Origin: a bacterium
GTDB lineage: Bacteria; Planctomycetota; Planctomycetia; Isosphaerales; Isosphaeraceae
Reading direction: 5' to 3'
Length of the DNA: 64,000 bases
Assembly: GCA_016125085.1 (NCBI GenBank)
Contig: WGMM01000007.1
Location: 62,001-126,000, forward strand
Shown: piece by piece, positions 25,801-34,994 of the stretch
Numbering within the stretch: position 1 is the stretch's first letter
Layout: each line of letters begins with the position of its first letter
The notes under the pieces: generated by a model
Databases searched by the model: none
What the model was told of the DNA's origin: nothing
Seen by the model: only the letters and a program-made list of their open reading frames with translations
Made by a program: the position numbers and the translations under genes

Positions 25801-28800
25801 AGGCCGCCCCAGTCGCCGGCACGCGGCGTGGTGTCGGCACCGTCGCCGTTGGCGTCGTCGCCGACCGTGTCGTCAGCATACGAGGTGAAGATGACCTGCC
25901 TGCCCTGGGCCGCCAGGCCACGGGTCTGAATCGCCGAACCCTGCATCTGCACGTAGAGATTCGTGTTCGAGAACTTGACCGCCGTTCCGGCGTCGAACAG
26001 CAGAGTCGTCATCGCCGGGACGCTGCCTGAGCCTTCGCTCACAGAGCCTTGCGGCGTCTGGATCACGAACGAGCGACGCTCGACCTGACCGGTGGTCGGG
26101 TTGTAGACGGCGCTCGACTCGACGGCCACGATCGCCACAGGGGCGTTGGGCGTGCCAGGCTCGTATTGCTGGGTGATCGGGTTGTAGACCACGGCCCCCG
26201 ACTTCACCATGGCGGCGAAGAAGGCCGAAGGATCGAAATGGCCGTTGCCGTTGCGATCGTATGCCGGGTTGAAGTTCGTGCCGTAATTCAGCTGGCTGTT
26301 CAGATCGCCCCGGTTCGTCGTCGTTGCGACGGCTTCCGGAAGGAGTGTGGAATAGGGCTTCTGGATCGTTCCGTCCGGGTTATCGCCGACGAAGAACGGA
26401 TCGTCGTTGTAGTCGGCCCGGGTGAAGATCAGGTTGCCGTAAGGCACGACCGTGAAACCGGTCACGAACGCCGCACCCGCGACACCGTCGCCAGAGAGAC
26501 CGGTTCGGTATTGGCCGGTCGGCATCAGCGTTTCGTATTGCGAAACCATGTTCCGGTAGGGCAGGGCCGGATCACCGGCGTAGACCTGCGTACCTGCCAC
26601 CTGGTTGCCCAGAAACTCGCCGTCGAGCTGAAGGCCGAACACGTCGCGGATCGCGGTCGAACCGCTGTTTGGCAGCATGACACGATAATTATCGGCATCC
26701 AGAGTCAAACCGGCAGGCAGTTGCACCAGCAGCCGGTTCCTGTAACCAGGATCGCCGGGCGAGCAGCCGGGGACGGAATCGACCAGCGTGACCGTCAGGC
26801 CAGAAACCCGCGTATAGCCAGTGCCCGTGTCGCCCGCCATGCCGAAGTAGCGGAAATCACCGTCCGGCAGGTCAGCCGAGGTGTTCGCGGAGCGGAACAG
26901 CTGGACGCTGTCGGCATTGATCGAAGACGCGTCCAGGGTGCTCGAGAAATCGATCACGAACGTATCCGGAGCCGTTTCGGCGGCCTTGGAGGCCGAAGGC
27001 TGCAGCGGATCGTTCAGTTCGAACAGGGCACGAGGTCCGCCGGTCGGCAGGAAGACGGCCTGGTTGTTCACGATCTCCGTGTTGCCCATCACGAAGTTCT
27101 TGATGTAAACCGGTACGGGGTTTACGTCGATCGTGGTCGTGAAGGGAACCAGCGAATTGCCGGCCGAATCGGTGATCCGGGTCGTGGTGCTGAAGACATA
27201 CTTCGCCTTCGGAACCCCGGGCAGGAAAGAAACGGTCACTGTCGCCGTGTACGGATCGGCCGTGCTCTGGCGATTCGAAGTGTCCTGATACGTGATCGAC
27301 GAAATGTAACCTGAGGCGTCCAGGTCGTCGGACGTGCCCAGAATTCCGTCAGCACCGACGTCGGTCAGAGTGTAGTTGGAAATGTTGGTCGCCGTGTCGA
27401 CCCGCAGCGTCGGAATGTTGAAACCGGTCGGAACCGCGAAGAGCCCCGACGAAGGCAGAACAGGGTCGACGATATTCATCGACAGGGAGGTCAGAGCGCT
27501 CACGAATCCGTTGGAGCTGTTGGCGATCGACGAGGACTGAACGAACGGATTCGTCAGGTCGACCCGGAACGAAAGTTCCTGCTGCGTCGCCTTGCCAGAG
27601 AGCACGGGCGAGCCTTGAACAGGCTGGCCGACTGCGATCACGCGAACCCGGAAGAAGCCGTCAGGCAGGGGCGGTTTCACGCCCTGGGCATAGCTGAGCT
27701 GGAAAGTTCCTTCGCGGTCGGTCGTCGTGACGATATCGGGATTGCCCGTCCAGCCGATGCCGTCCGGACCGATCTGGATGGGGAACGTGCCGTCCGGATA
27801 GTTGAAGCCCGCAGCCACCGGCAGCCCGAAGACTGTCGCCGGAAAATCGGCCTGCACACGACCGACGAAGTTCGGTGTCGAGACGTTCGTGTTCTGATCG
27901 CCGATCACGCCGGAATCGCTGGTTGCAGCCACGGAGAGAGACACGATGCGCGGCGCGGTGACGATTCGAAGACCCATGTCGTAATTGAAGTCGGAACCCT
28001 CCACGCCGTTGCCGGTCGGGAACGAGCCGTTGTATTCGCCGTCCAGGCTGTTGCCGGCCGCGTCACGGATCGTGTCCTTGAGGACGACCTTGTAGTAGCC
28101 GTCCGGCAGCAGGCTCTGGGGCATGTCCGTCAGGTCCATGACCGCACGACCCGTGGCCGGATCGTAGGAGACGGACCAGCGCGGATCGTTGGCCAGCGTG
28201 ATCAGAGTCGGAGTCTGGAACTGAGTGTCGGAACGATACAGCAGGAAAGAGGTCTTATTGATCGTCGAAGCCCGCATCAGCTCGTCGAAGGTGACGATGA
28301 CACGGCGGCTTTCGGTCGAAAGCGAAGTGATTCGCGGGCCGCTCGTGTCATTGAGCGTGAAATTCGAGGAGAAGGCAGCGACATATCGCCCCGTGGCCGA
28401 CCGGATCGTATCGGCCAGGACCCGATAACCGAACTGGCCGTTGATCTTCTGGGTGGGTGCCGCATTGAAAGTCAGCGGGTACGAAACCTGCAGACCGCCG
28501 TTGATCGCCGTGGGCGTGCCGACGGTTACCGTGACGCCCGTCGGAAGTGTGGAGAAGAGCAGGTCGGAAGCTTGCAGCGAAGTGGGGTCAACAGGCTCCG
28601 AGAATGACAGAACCACTTGCGAAGGCACGGAAGTGACCGTCGCATTGTTGGCGGGTGTGCTCGACGTGATCGAGAACTGCTGCAGAAGGGAAACGGCCTT
28701 CAGAGCATTGACCCGGCCGTAACCGTATTCGTTGTTCCAGCCGTTGCTGTCGTAAACGACGCCACCGATCTTGTCCGCCGTGGAAACCAGGGCATTGATG

Positions 28801-30497
28801 ATCTCGGTCGCTGTCGCTGTCGGATTCGCCGAGACTGCCAGGGCCCCGACGCCGGCCGCATTCGGAGATGCCGCCGAGGTTCCGTTGAAGCTCGTATAAT
28901 CGACGGTCACCTGAGTCGTCGCATATTGGGGGAACGTGCTGTTCGAGTTGTACCCCTGCGTGCCCGTGATGTCCGTCGAGAGCACATAAGGCCCCGGTAC
29001 ACCGGAATCGTCCGGGCCCGAAGGCGCCATCAGGTCAATCCCGGTGCCGTACTGGCTGTAGGATTGACGCGTGTCCGTGTAGCTCGAAGCGCCGATCGCG
29101 ATCACGCCGTCGTAAGCGGCAGGCCAGGCGATCGTCGAAATGCCGCTGTTGCCTGTCGAGGCGAAATTCAACGATCCCAAGCCGTTACGGCCGTTCTGCG
29201 ATGCAGCCAGCCAGGCATTGGCCTCAGCCGTCTGCGGGCCGCCATTCTGGCCGTAGCTCGCGTTCAGGACGTCGGCACCACGCCACACCCTGGTGCCGTT
29301 CGTGCCCAGACCGGCGGCATAGTAGACACCTTCGATGAAGGCCGTCGAAGTCGTCGGCTGACCGTCGAATGGCATCCGGATCGGCAGAATCTGAGCGCCG
29401 TAAGCCACACCCGCGATACCGACGCTGTTATTTCCGACACCAGCGGCAAGGCCTGCGACGGACGTACCGTGGAAATTCGAGGAAAGATTGACGTCCGGGT
29501 TCGGATTGTTGTCGTTATCGGCGAAGTCCCAGCCATTGACGTCGTCGATGAAACCGTTGTTGTCGTTGTCGATGCCGTCGTTGGGGATTTCGTTGGTGTT
29601 GATGAAGATGTTGGCGGCAAGGTCAGGGTGATCGAGCTGCACGCCGCTATCGAGAATCGCGATCACGACCCCGGAACCGGTCACGCCACGGTTCCATGCG
29701 CCGAAAACATCCATATCCGCACCCGAAGCACCGCCGGTCTGGCCAGTGTTGTTCAGGGACCACTGCAGGTTCAGATAAGGGTCGTTCGGCAGCGCGTTCG
29801 TGCTGCGAATCATCCAGCTGTTCGGCTCGGTGTAGTTGACCATCGAGTTCTGAGCCAGAGTCGCCGCATATTGAAGCGTTTCCTGGCCAGCGTTCACTTT
29901 AAGTGCAACGACGTATTCGTTTTTCGAGCCTTTGATCTTCGTCCACGACTCGACTTGCGAGTTCACGGAGAAGAAAGCCTCGGCATCCACGCCATCCTTC
30001 AGACCGACGTAAAGCTCGTTCAGGATGTACAGGGATCCGCTCGATTGAGCGTTCACGAAAGCCGGCGTCGCACCGCGCACGCCGGAAATCTGGCGCACCT
30101 GGCTGGCCAGCTGCATCAGATTGGTGACCTGATCTGAGGCCGACATGCCCACGACTTCCGGCCGCTTGTAAACGACACCGTTGTCGCCGAGGTCATATTC
30201 CCTGGTGAACCCGGACAGAAAGCCGCCAGGCATGGTCAGGGAAACCATCGCCCTGTCCTTCTGGCCCGGAGCGAACTGAATGACCAGCTCAGAACCACTG
30301 CGCAGCAGAGCCTGCTTCTGGTCCTGGAACATGTAGTAATCGCCGAAGTTCGACGCGACGCCGGAGCCGTCCAGCATTCGGCGATCTTCCAGATTTTCGA
30401 GCGAGTGCTCCAGGAACGCCCGGCGCTGTCCGCGCGAACGATTCCTGCCGTTGCGATCCTCGTCCCAATTCTTGCCGTTGCCGTTGAATCCGCCCAT
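19884..30497 (-). CDS. Giant extracellular protein: subtilase, Ig-like and beta-helix regions
   Basis: A single 3,537-residue gene product. The N-terminus (no classical signal peptide) has [12 protein letters not shown] at residues 31-42, the LEPR-XLL-type motif found at the start of very large planctomycete surface proteins. A subtilisin (S8) domain follows at about 270-575 with an intact triad: Asp in [13 protein letters not shown], His in NFHGTSVAG and Ser in [10 protein letters not shown]. Then come SbsA-type Ig-like modules ([20 protein letters not shown]; repeated AGNSLDGEY), a long central part with right-handed beta-helix character ([11 protein letters not shown]), a GAFEYR module, more Ig-like units and a DUF1565-like pectate-lyase segment ([16 protein letters not shown]) ending in MGAFEYNG. 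The tail is (GT)n followed by Pro-Lys repeats. Start chosen at 30497, with GGAGAG about 9 bases upstream. Confidence 0.85.
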   Translation of the reverse strand: MGGFNGNGKNWDEDRNGRNRSRGQRRAFLEHSLENLEDRRMLDGSGVASNFGDYYMFQDQKQALLRSGSELVIQFAPGQKDRAMVSLTMPGGFLSGFTREYDLGDNGVVYKRPEVVGMSASDQVTNLMQLASQVRQISGVRGATPAFVNAQSSGSLYILNELYVGLKDGVDAEAFFSVNSQVESWTKIKGSKNEYVVALKVNAGQETLQYAATLAQNSMVNYTEPNSWMIRSTNALPNDPYLNLQWSLNNTGQTGGASGADMDVFGAWNRGVTGSGVVIAILDSGVQLDHPDLAANIFINTNEIPNDGIDNDNNGFIDDVNGWDFADNDNNPNPDVNLSSNFHGTSVAGLAAGVGNNSVGIAGVAYGAQILPIRMPFDGQPTTSTAFIEGVYYAAGLGTNGTRVWRGADVLNASYGQNGGPQTAEANAWLAASQNGRNGLGSLNFASTGNSGISTIAWPAAYDGVIAIGASSYTDTRQSYSQYGTGIDLMAPSGPDDSGVPGPYVLSTDITGTQGYNSNSTFPQYATTQVTVDYTSFNGTSAASPNAAGVGALAVSANPTATATEIINALVSTADKIGGVVYDSNGWNNEYGYGRVNALKAVSLLQQFSITSSTPANNATVTSVPSQVVLSFSEPVDPTSLQASDLLFSTLPTGVTVTVGTPTAINGGLQVSYPLTFNAAPTQKINGQFGYRVLADTIRSATGRYVAAFSSNFTLNDTSGPRITSLSTESRRVIVTFDELMRASTINKTSFLLYRSDTQFQTPTLITLANDPRWSVSYDPATGRAVMDLTDMPQSLLPDGYYKVVLKDTIRDAAGNSLDGEYNGSFPTGNGVEGSDFNYDMGLRIVTAPRIVSLSVAATSDSGVIGDQNTNVSTPNFVGRVQADFPATVFGLPVAAGFNYPDGTFPIQIGPDGIGWTGNPDIVTTTDREGTFQLSYAQGVKPPLPDGFFRVRVIAVGQPVQGSPVLSGKATQQELSFRVDLTNPFVQSSSIANSSNGFVSALTSLSMNIVDPVLPSSGLFAVPTGFNIPTLRVDTATNISNYTLTDVGADGILGTSDDLDASGYISSITYQDTSNRQSTADPYTATVTVSFLPGVPKAKYVFSTTTRITDSAGNSLVPFTTTIDVNPVPVYIKNFVMGNTEIVNNQAVFLPTGGPRALFELNDPLQPSASKAAETAPDTFVIDFSSTLDASSINADSVQLFRSANTSADLPDGDFRYFGMAGDTGTGYTRVSGLTVTLVDSVPGCSPGDPGYRNRLLVQLPAGLTLDADNYRVMLPNSGSTAIRDVFGLQLDGEFLGNQVAGTQVYAGDPALPYRNMVSQYETLMPTGQYRTGLSGDGVAGAAFVTGFTVVPYGNLIFTRADYNDDPFFVGDNPDGTIQKPYSTLLPEAVATTTNRGDLNSQLNYGTNFNPAYDRNGNGHFDPSAFFAAMVKSGAVVYNPITQQYEPGTPNAPVAIVAVESSAVYNPTTGQVERRSFVIQTPQGSVSEGSGSVPAMTTLLFDAGTAVKFSNTNLYVQMQGSAIQTRGLAAQGRQVIFTSYADDTVGDDANGDGADTTPRAGDWGGLVLRNFDDISNGRAATPFQFPVNGALGLSGADDVMSSLDLTNIRYAGGPVPQSIGPRYNALTLFNARPSVSNLKITDTGGTGSAQAAIAADFDSFREDSNARGPLVRRTTLTGNSLNGVWLMPNVDGFARPTNAMFYPNNPTTAGGAQNYTVDDPLPVVTTSQVDVGVRYNYNINAASTTSNFTNRLNIQPGMMFKNARGAWINVTTAGASVNFGDRTYISQFDQNPNFGPTDANFRPNTTGDAKIIFTSLYDDLASTYFFDPKTGIKTTIVPAMDSDNGGNYLQPTPTSVDPLARWGAINVVSGAVAVIDEIQLQYAGGIINQQDGTLPSLNALNLTSFGGTGFGGNASITNNDFFYNQDAPMAVDPNVLFAGDATKPLASGNPFFRGNVMQGNGINGLAVLANVGYALTGPIELSVNTTGSGQYANLDVNSVWDDTDITYVQRGTIVLSGYSSFFGISKPNPNFTTLTAEQTPFITLTVQSNLPDTLLANGQRIARPGESMIVKLLNDPNNAAMQPGGTANGQPNDLNATFAGAGWVVGRDNGIDPTADSTLDQGWGSQIRFLGLNSNETTGQSRVPVIVTSLRDTSVGTTVRGVQMNDILSATRYPQINPTTPVPGDGGVLYFGSLMLTDYNLWDPRGGSVVDTTDFKYLTRIEFVGGNVSDMVSITADTTIDINDDPVFQKLGLNMNAIAPGITAPFLTQFNSANAMTISNSSMDSFSQVGVVVHPGNDLLVRNYSLGGVLQRVGGLKGQGTVLFSVNNTFSNMPGGIRALSEITDNPSGQDPTTVMALNNTFYNTDIGLYTEAPAFNGLNSRSHVYAIAMNNIFANNATFAIQTVGMNLGNSMDYGQYNLYYLNGGGNATPGFFEVTPIIGDPLFRNAAAGDFALLPGSAAIDVARSELGPLAMGNALAPISTQVLTGTTGGIRNQSGRISGNGAFGTFLPGDIVALPGSPVYNYYSQFVPNLTGTAAAYRGTAANAATWAFTPIAGERDQVGFLRQDDPTRPNVGFGSRPFFDVGAFEYRQLFAPKVTAVTAIIPGAVTPVNIYVPLGIGGTNQSPTSITFSLDSRLDPNTVNSSTIILQAAGGDGLFGNGNSPTDRAINLSGKLVYDPLTKTITVNLASSNLNLTNDLYRIILVGEGASVIRDQLGNPLDGENLDANGQQLPLPSGNGIPGGNFQLTFSVDTNAPNIVAGSLRITPATDSGQPGDQITRINPPQFTGAVNDIPPPANPLLGQTVAVSVSSLGNGVYDLPNVGTGTTDAQGVFLVRPTQALPETQYNVGPDGILGTADDSGYSVARFVATDQSGNVSNVNDRNALLKFVVDTQGPRVTSANPAPYSQINPINNVQPITVGLNENVDPASVNVNTIKVVRSGGDGVFNNGNDVVMTVDPASIKITYLKVDAQGSINLTFNVTGSFPNDLYQVKLVGSGTTAITDRAGNLLNGQFSGQFPSGTTNGSGDFVMYYTILDPANFLTRYVGTVSSPSGALGSRNNPYPTITAAMTAAQIGDTVAVLPGVYNENIVMKSLVQLVSASASSTNTTLYPGDAKETVIRPALGSTNVITVTASGLLTSPIAPTRISGMTIAASLLGSATNGPIDPTSIGIDVTNSMMTIDRVYVMNAGTGIRVATSGNSALTPTIANSVIVGNTNGVVITDSGATESLAAPVRLTNNTIAFNDNGVVVNVAADSPVDFVQIVNSIFSGNATLTSPRAGYAVSSTTLDRVTLRFNNFFNNGASPTNYADDTLNIGNGFDPDNLNYGRDSLGNIPGDPAFVFPIDPRPSADGPFKFFTDANYNIKVNSVGIDAALNSASPVLDFLYRTRVTIPGRGYPGTGPADMGAFEYNGTFTNPAYPIVVPTSTSTGTGTGTGTGTGTSGGTGTGTGTGTGTGTGTGTGTTTPTPKPSPKPVPKPKPTPRPKPVPKPAPKPAPKPTPKPAPKPRVKPAPKPVVVKPRVTVPRVTARVAVKKVAG
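19950..20216 (-). repeat. Low-complexity GT and PKP repeats at the C-terminus of the giant protein
   Basis: About 20105-20216 encodes alternating Gly-Thr dipeptides and about 19950-20094 encodes Pro-Lys-rich KPxPKP units. Third-base variation between units keeps the protein sequence, so the repeats are under protein-level selection. They could act as a flexible spacer and a cationic wall-binding tail. Confidence 0.7.
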
Positions 30498-31048
30498 CGT
30501 AGAACTCTCCGGAATCTCTCGAAAGCCCGTCACGCCGTCCCGCTCACGTTCCTCACCGCACTGAGGCAGAGCCGCCGAACCCCCGTGACCGAACCCCCTT
30601 GTGTATCTTGCCTGTCTCGAACCGCACGATCGAATTCGCAACACAATCCGGACCGCCTGTCCGACCGTCTTCTTCCGCCTGGCACGACCTTATCCCGGCC
30701 GCACACCTTGATTTCTGAAGAGTTCCTGTCTCATCGTCCCCGACCTCCAGACCCGCGTCAACATGTTCGGCACGCTCGGCGCCCCCACTGACACATCGAG
30801 AGAATGCATGCATGCACTCATGCATTATGACCTCAACGGACTAGGTTCGTCAAGCACGTCTGGGTAAAATTCGCGGGTGGTGTGGCTCATAGGGGTCGAT
30901 CGACGAATTTCGAACCTCCAAGCGGCTCGCCATCGACAATTTCAATTGGAGTGTGACGTCCCGTCGAACAAAGTCAAACGACTGCGTGATTTTCACAAGA
31001 CACCCAGACACTTCGCTTTGCGGGATACCCGTAAAACAGGAAAGACGT
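30498..31048. other. 551-base divergent intergenic region
   Basis: It separates the giant gene (minus) from the DapA-family gene (plus). Translations on both strands are Arg/Pro/Ser-rich and unconvincing, so I see no gene. The one ordered element is the inverted repeat at 30803-30826. The transcription starts of both flanking genes must lie here or just outside. Confidence 0.5.
30803..30826. promoter_or_regulatory. Inverted repeat in the divergent intergenic region
   Basis: AATGCATG-CATGCACT-CATGCATT: perfect 8-bp arms with an 8-base spacer that is itself GCATGC-like. It looks like an operator for a dimeric regulator, about 220 bases upstream of the DapA-family start and about 300 bases from the giant gene. 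Confidence 0.4.
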
Positions 31049-32056
31049 ATGAGTCAGTCCGATCGCAACGCCCGCAAAACCCTCACGACCTCTGCAACCC
31101 TTTGGGCTGCCACGCCCGTCCCTGTCACCAAAAATTCCGAAATCGATGACCAGGGTCTTCATGCCTATGCCCGACATCTCTTCGCTCGACCGGTCAGCGG
31201 AGTCGTCGTGCATGCCCATACCGGCCGCGGGCTGCACTGGTCCGAATCTCAAAGGAATCGCATTCTCGAGGTCTGGCGAGAACATCGCCCGGAAGGCAAA
31301 TCGATCGTCGTCGCCGTCGGTGCGCCAAGAGACCGAACCGACTTCGCCGACGCTCTTTCCGCCGCGACCGACATGGCACGCCACGCCGTCGGGCAGGGGG
31401 CCGACGCCCTGATGATCCACCCCCCCACGTTCCTCAAGAACGATCATGATGAAGAGCGCTGGCAGAAGTGTTTCGCCTGGCACAGGTCGATCGTCGAAAC
31501 CGCCGGCATCCCGTGCATCCTGTTCTATCTTTACGAAAACGCCGGCGGCTTGTCGTATCCCATGGATCTTCTGGACGACCTGCTCACCCTGCCGCTCGTC
31601 ATGGGCGTGAAAGTGGCCACGCTCGATAGCGTTATGACGTTTCAGGATATCGCCGGGTTGTTCCACCTCCACCCGGACAAAACCCTGATCACGGGTGAAG
31701 ACCGGTTCCTCGGCTACTCGTTCATGGCTGGCGCGAAAGCCGCCCTCATCGGCATGGGTTCCGCCTTCGTGGAACCACAGGCCGCCATGATCGAAGCCTG
31801 GACCAGCGGCGATTACGAACGATTCGTCAAACTCAGCGCCGTCGTCGATGCCTTCTCCCGCGCCACCTTCCGGGCACCGATGGAAGGCTACATTGCACGC
31901 ATGCTTGCATGCCTGGCGATCGAAGGTGTCATTCCCGTGGAATCGACTTTCGACCCCATCGGCCCGGGGCTGCGTCCGGGTGAGTTCGAAGAGCTGCGTG
32001 TGATCCTGACGGCTCTGAAAAGGAAGTTCGAGACGATCAGCCAGCTTCGATCGTGA
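31049..32056 (+). CDS. DapA-family (dihydrodipicolinate synthase-like) lyase/aldolase
   Basis: A 335-residue TIM-barrel class I aldolase-family protein. It has the N-terminal ATPVPVTKNSEID (usual TP-F-D/N start), GADALMIHPPTF (the G-a-d-a-v-l-v-PPy-like motif), LFYLYENAG with Tyr160/Tyr162 at the general acid position, MGVKVATLD with the Schiff-base Lys188, and ITGEDRFLGYSFMAGAKAALIG near the C-terminus. These fit a pyruvate-dependent or related lyase, but divergence from DapA (no G-T-T-G-E) argues for catabolism of a sugar acid or similar rather than lysine synthesis. The ATG at 31049 has AGGAAAG just upstream; the frame opens earlier at 30953. It runs tail-to-tail (12 bases) with the MFS gene, a likely substrate transporter. 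Confidence 0.82.
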   Translation: MSQSDRNARKTLTTSATLWAATPVPVTKNSEIDDQGLHAYARHLFARPVSGVVVHAHTGRGLHWSESQRNRILEVWREHRPEGKSIVVAVGAPRDRTDFADALSAATDMARHAVGQGADALMIHPPTFLKNDHDEERWQKCFAWHRSIVETAGIPCILFYLYENAGGLSYPMDLLDDLLTLPLVMGVKVATLDSVMTFQDIAGLFHLHPDKTLITGEDRFLGYSFMAGAKAALIGMGSAFVEPQAAMIEAWTSGDYERFVKLSAVVDAFSRATFRAPMEGYIARMLACLAIEGVIPVESTFDPIGPGLRPGEFEELRVILTALKRKFETISQLRS

Positions 32057-32068
32057 TCGGGGACCGAA

Positions 32069-33349
32069 TCACTTCGCGGATCCGCCCAGCCGGATCAGTT
32101 CGTCCTTGGGTCGAATCAGCAGAACCAGCACGATCGAGAGAATCGCCGTCGCCGCGAAGATCCCGAAGGTCAGGCTCAGCGGTACCTGTTTGTCGCGAAG
32201 GATTCCGAAACCCCAGTCCGCCAGGCCGCCGCAGCTGATGCTCACGAGGTTCATGATGCCGTAGCCGGTGGCTCGCAGCTCAGGCCGAACGATCTGGCAC
32301 AGGATCGGCATGTTGTTGCAGTCGAAAAAGCCCCAGCCCAGGCCGAACAGGATCAGAAACCCGATCGCGGCCGAGAGCGAACCGGCATTGCCGACCCCGA
32401 AAATCGCCGGCACGATGAGACTCATGCCGATCGCGCTGGCGTAGATCCGTCCCCGGCGGTTGGTGTGCATCCACTTGTCGGCCAGCGAACCGCCGATGAT
32501 CGCCCCGACGATCGCGGCCACCTGCCAGTAGATCGTGGCCGAAACGCCCGCCAGCCCCTGGCTGATGTTGAACTGCTTCTGGAGAATCGCCGGCATCCAG
32601 TCCCGGACGACCCACCCCGCCAGAGCCGGCAGCGTGAAGTAGAGCACGAGCAATATATAGGAAGAGTTCGAAAGGAGTTCGCCCAGGGCTTTGAGAGGCG
32701 AAGGTTTCTTCGGTTTGGGTGCGTCGGCTTGACTTTCGTCGTAAATCTTCGGAGCGTCTCGAAGAATCACGATAAGGGGCAGGGCGTAGATCATGCCGAA
32801 CACGCCGCAGCCGAGGAACGCGGATCGCCAGCCGAAATCGGGCGACTGGGCGATGTAGCCACCGAAGCCTCCGGCGATCTGACCGAAATACATACCCATC
32901 TGGTGCAGGCCGATCGCGCGGGAGCGGGTTGCCCCGTGATGGTAGTCGGAGATCAGGGCCAGGGCGGCGGGCACGTAGAACGCCTCACTGAAGCCCATGA
33001 GCGAGCGGGCCATGAGCAGTTCGTCGTAAGTTTTGACGTGTCCCGTCCACCAAGTCACAGCCGACCACACGAAAAGACTGCCGCAGATCGTCAGCCTGCG
33101 GCTGAACCGGTCTGCGATATAGCCCGCGAACGGGCTCAAAAACGCGTACACCCACTTGAACTGGCCCAGCATGTAGCCCCAGTTCTGGTCGGTGCCGATC
33201 GACGGGATGTCGCTCATGATCGACGACTTCATCGAAGCCAGCATCTGCCGGTCGAGGTAATTGAGCAGGGCGACGGGAAACAGCAGTGCCACGACGAGCC
33301 AGGCTGTGGCGAATCGCTTTCCGGCAGGTCGTGAATCGGTCATCGGCAT
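32069..33349 (-). CDS. Major facilitator superfamily transporter
   Basis: A 426-residue twelve-helix MFS permease. The first helix runs into LLNYLDRQMLASM, typical of anion:cation symporters of the ExuT/glucarate type, followed by GYIADRFSRRL (the loop 2-3 motif G-x-x-x-D-R-x-x-R). The helix 4-5 region has ARSLMGFSEAFYVPAALALI and the second half repeats the motif as GGSLADKWMHTNRRGR. This branch often carries hexuronates or other organic acids; with the adjacent DapA-family enzyme, uptake of the enzyme's substrate is a reasonable but unproven inference. The start could also be the ATG two codons later (33343). Confidence 0.87.
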   Translation of the reverse strand: MPMTDSRPAGKRFATAWLVVALLFPVALLNYLDRQMLASMKSSIMSDIPSIGTDQNWGYMLGQFKWVYAFLSPFAGYIADRFSRRLTICGSLFVWSAVTWWTGHVKTYDELLMARSLMGFSEAFYVPAALALISDYHHGATRSRAIGLHQMGMYFGQIAGGFGGYIAQSPDFGWRSAFLGCGVFGMIYALPLIVILRDAPKIYDESQADAPKPKKPSPLKALGELLSNSSYILLVLYFTLPALAGWVVRDWMPAILQKQFNISQGLAGVSATIYWQVAAIVGAIIGGSLADKWMHTNRRGRIYASAIGMSLIVPAIFGVGNAGSLSAAIGFLILFGLGWGFFDCNNMPILCQIVRPELRATGYGIMNLVSISCGGLADWGFGILRDKQVPLSLTFGIFAATAILSIVLVLLIRPKDELIRLGGSAK

Positions 33350-33643
33350 CGCGTTCCGGACGAGGCGGATCCCGGCGAAGCGACTTCATCAGTCGGCGTC
33401 GGAACCGCTTTGGAATCGAATCGGGCTTTCGCCGCGGGGAGCTTGTCGGCTGATTGTAAGTCGCATGCCAGACGGCCACAAGTCCCGCAGACGGAACAAA
33501 ACCGGCGTTCGCATCCCCACATCCGCCTTGATTTGGTATGATCGAATATCATCCGTTCGCCCAAGCCGATTCCGCCAGACGGTCATTCGTTGCGGCCCGC
33601 GGTTCTGCCGCCGTCGCAAGCGACCGTACAGGACGCGTTGCCC

Positions 33644-34984
33644 ATGCGCCGTTCCCCTGATCACACCCGCTTCGCCCGGACATGGACGATTCTGCCGTTT
33701 ATGCTGATCCTCGGCAGTGTCAGTTTTTATGCGATCCGTTCCGGTCAGCCGAACGGCGAATCCGGGAGCTCTCGATCGAGAAGGATCGAACTGGTCGCTT
33801 ACCATCCGCAAGTTCCGGCGAACTCCGCCGGTGCCGTCGCGACGCCCGAACCGCTCGGCCCCGTGGCGCCGGTCGATCCGAACGCTCCAGCGAAGCCGGC
33901 GCGGCGCTCCGGCTTCGAAGCTCCGAAACTGGTCGTGCCCCAGGAAACAGGCAAGGCCTCGGTCGCCAAAAACCTTGTAGGCGACAAAACCTGCGCTGAA
34001 TGCCACCCTGGCGAACACGCGCTTCACTTCGGTTCTGGCCATGCCCGCACCCTTCGGCCAGCGGGCAAGCACCCGGTTTCCTCAAAACTGGCGGACAAGC
34101 TGTTTCACGACGAAGAAAACCTGGACGTGCTCTGGCGCTACATCGTTGACGGCGACCGGGTCGAAGCCCTGCTCTACAAGCCCGGCAAACCGGCCCAGTG
34201 CGTACCGCTCGATTGGGCTGTCGGGTCCGGTGAACACGGCCTGACTTATATGTCCATCATCTACGATGCGAAGATCGGGCAATACAGGGGCCTCGAACAT
34301 CGCCTGTCGTATCTTGCGAACGGGCACGACGGCGGGCACGAGATGCTCGTCACGCCAGGTCAGGCGAAACGGGACGTCGCCGGATCCTCCGTGGAAATGA
34401 ACGTCACCGGCCGGGTGCTCGACCGCAAAAGCCTCGTCAAGTGCCTGGAATGCCATTCCACGATCACGTCCGACCGGAATCCTGGCGAATTCGACCCTCA
34501 CACGATCGTTCCGAACGTCTCCTGCGAACGCTGCCACGGGCCAGGCCGCGAACACGTCGAAGCCGCCCGCCAGGGCCTGGACGAATCGTTCCTGAAAATG
34601 CCGCTCGGCCCGGCCAACGCCACACCGTTCCGGCAGATTCACGAATGCGGCACGTGTCATCGACGCATCAACAACGTTCCGCCCAGCCAGCTGCATCCGG
34701 AGAACTACGAACTGGCTCGCTTCCAGCCCGTCGGTATCGAGGCCTCCGCGTGTTATAAAGACGGCAAAAGCGGCCTGAAGTGCACCACCTGCCACGACCC
34801 CCACGCGAAAGTCTCCCGCGACCGCTCCGCTTATGTCGCCGCTTGCGTGAACTGCCACAAGGGGCCAGGGCAATCGCTCTGCAAGGTCGAACCGAAGGGC
34901 GACTGCGTCTCGTGCCACATGCCAAAACGCGTCGTTTCCGAGTCGTTCCAGTTCACGGATCACTGGATCCGCTTGTCCAAGTGA
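33644..34984 (+). CDS. Membrane-anchored seven-haem cytochrome c
   Basis: A 446-residue protein with an N-terminal uncleaved-looking membrane segment (WTILPFMLILGSVSFYAI), a Pro/Ala-rich linker to about residue 110 and seven CxxCH haem-binding motifs: CAECH (from 117), CLECH, CERCH, CGTCH, CTTCH, CVNCH and CVSCH (from 421). The CERCHGPG and CVSCHMP contexts are those of the cytochrome c554/NrfA-like multihaem families, so electron transfer outside the cytoplasmic membrane is expected. The ATG at 33644 is preferred over a TTG at 33590. Its stop is separated by only 10 bases from the stop of the convergent UnbV gene, exactly as in the second cytochrome at 39639-41477. Confidence 0.9.
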   Translation: MRRSPDHTRFARTWTILPFMLILGSVSFYAIRSGQPNGESGSSRSRRIELVAYHPQVPANSAGAVATPEPLGPVAPVDPNAPAKPARRSGFEAPKLVVPQETGKASVAKNLVGDKTCAECHPGEHALHFGSGHARTLRPAGKHPVSSKLADKLFHDEENLDVLWRYIVDGDRVEALLYKPGKPAQCVPLDWAVGSGEHGLTYMSIIYDAKIGQYRGLEHRLSYLANGHDGGHEMLVTPGQAKRDVAGSSVEMNVTGRVLDRKSLVKCLECHSTITSDRNPGEFDPHTIVPNVSCERCHGPGREHVEAARQGLDESFLKMPLGPANATPFRQIHECGTCHRRINNVPPSQLHPENYELARFQPVGIEASACYKDGKSGLKCTTCHDPHAKVSRDRSAYVAACVNCHKGPGQSLCKVEPKGDCVSCHMPKRVVSESFQFTDHWIRLSK

Positions 34985-34994
34985 CCAACGGCCC

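Noticed and set aside
20680..30137. Many long plus-strand frames (up to about 570 codons, for example 22722-24440 and 28617-30137) opposite the giant gene
   Set aside because: They are antisense shadows of a GC-rich gene: Arg/Val/Asp-rich, no domains, no ribosome-binding sites, while the minus strand has clear family motifs throughout.
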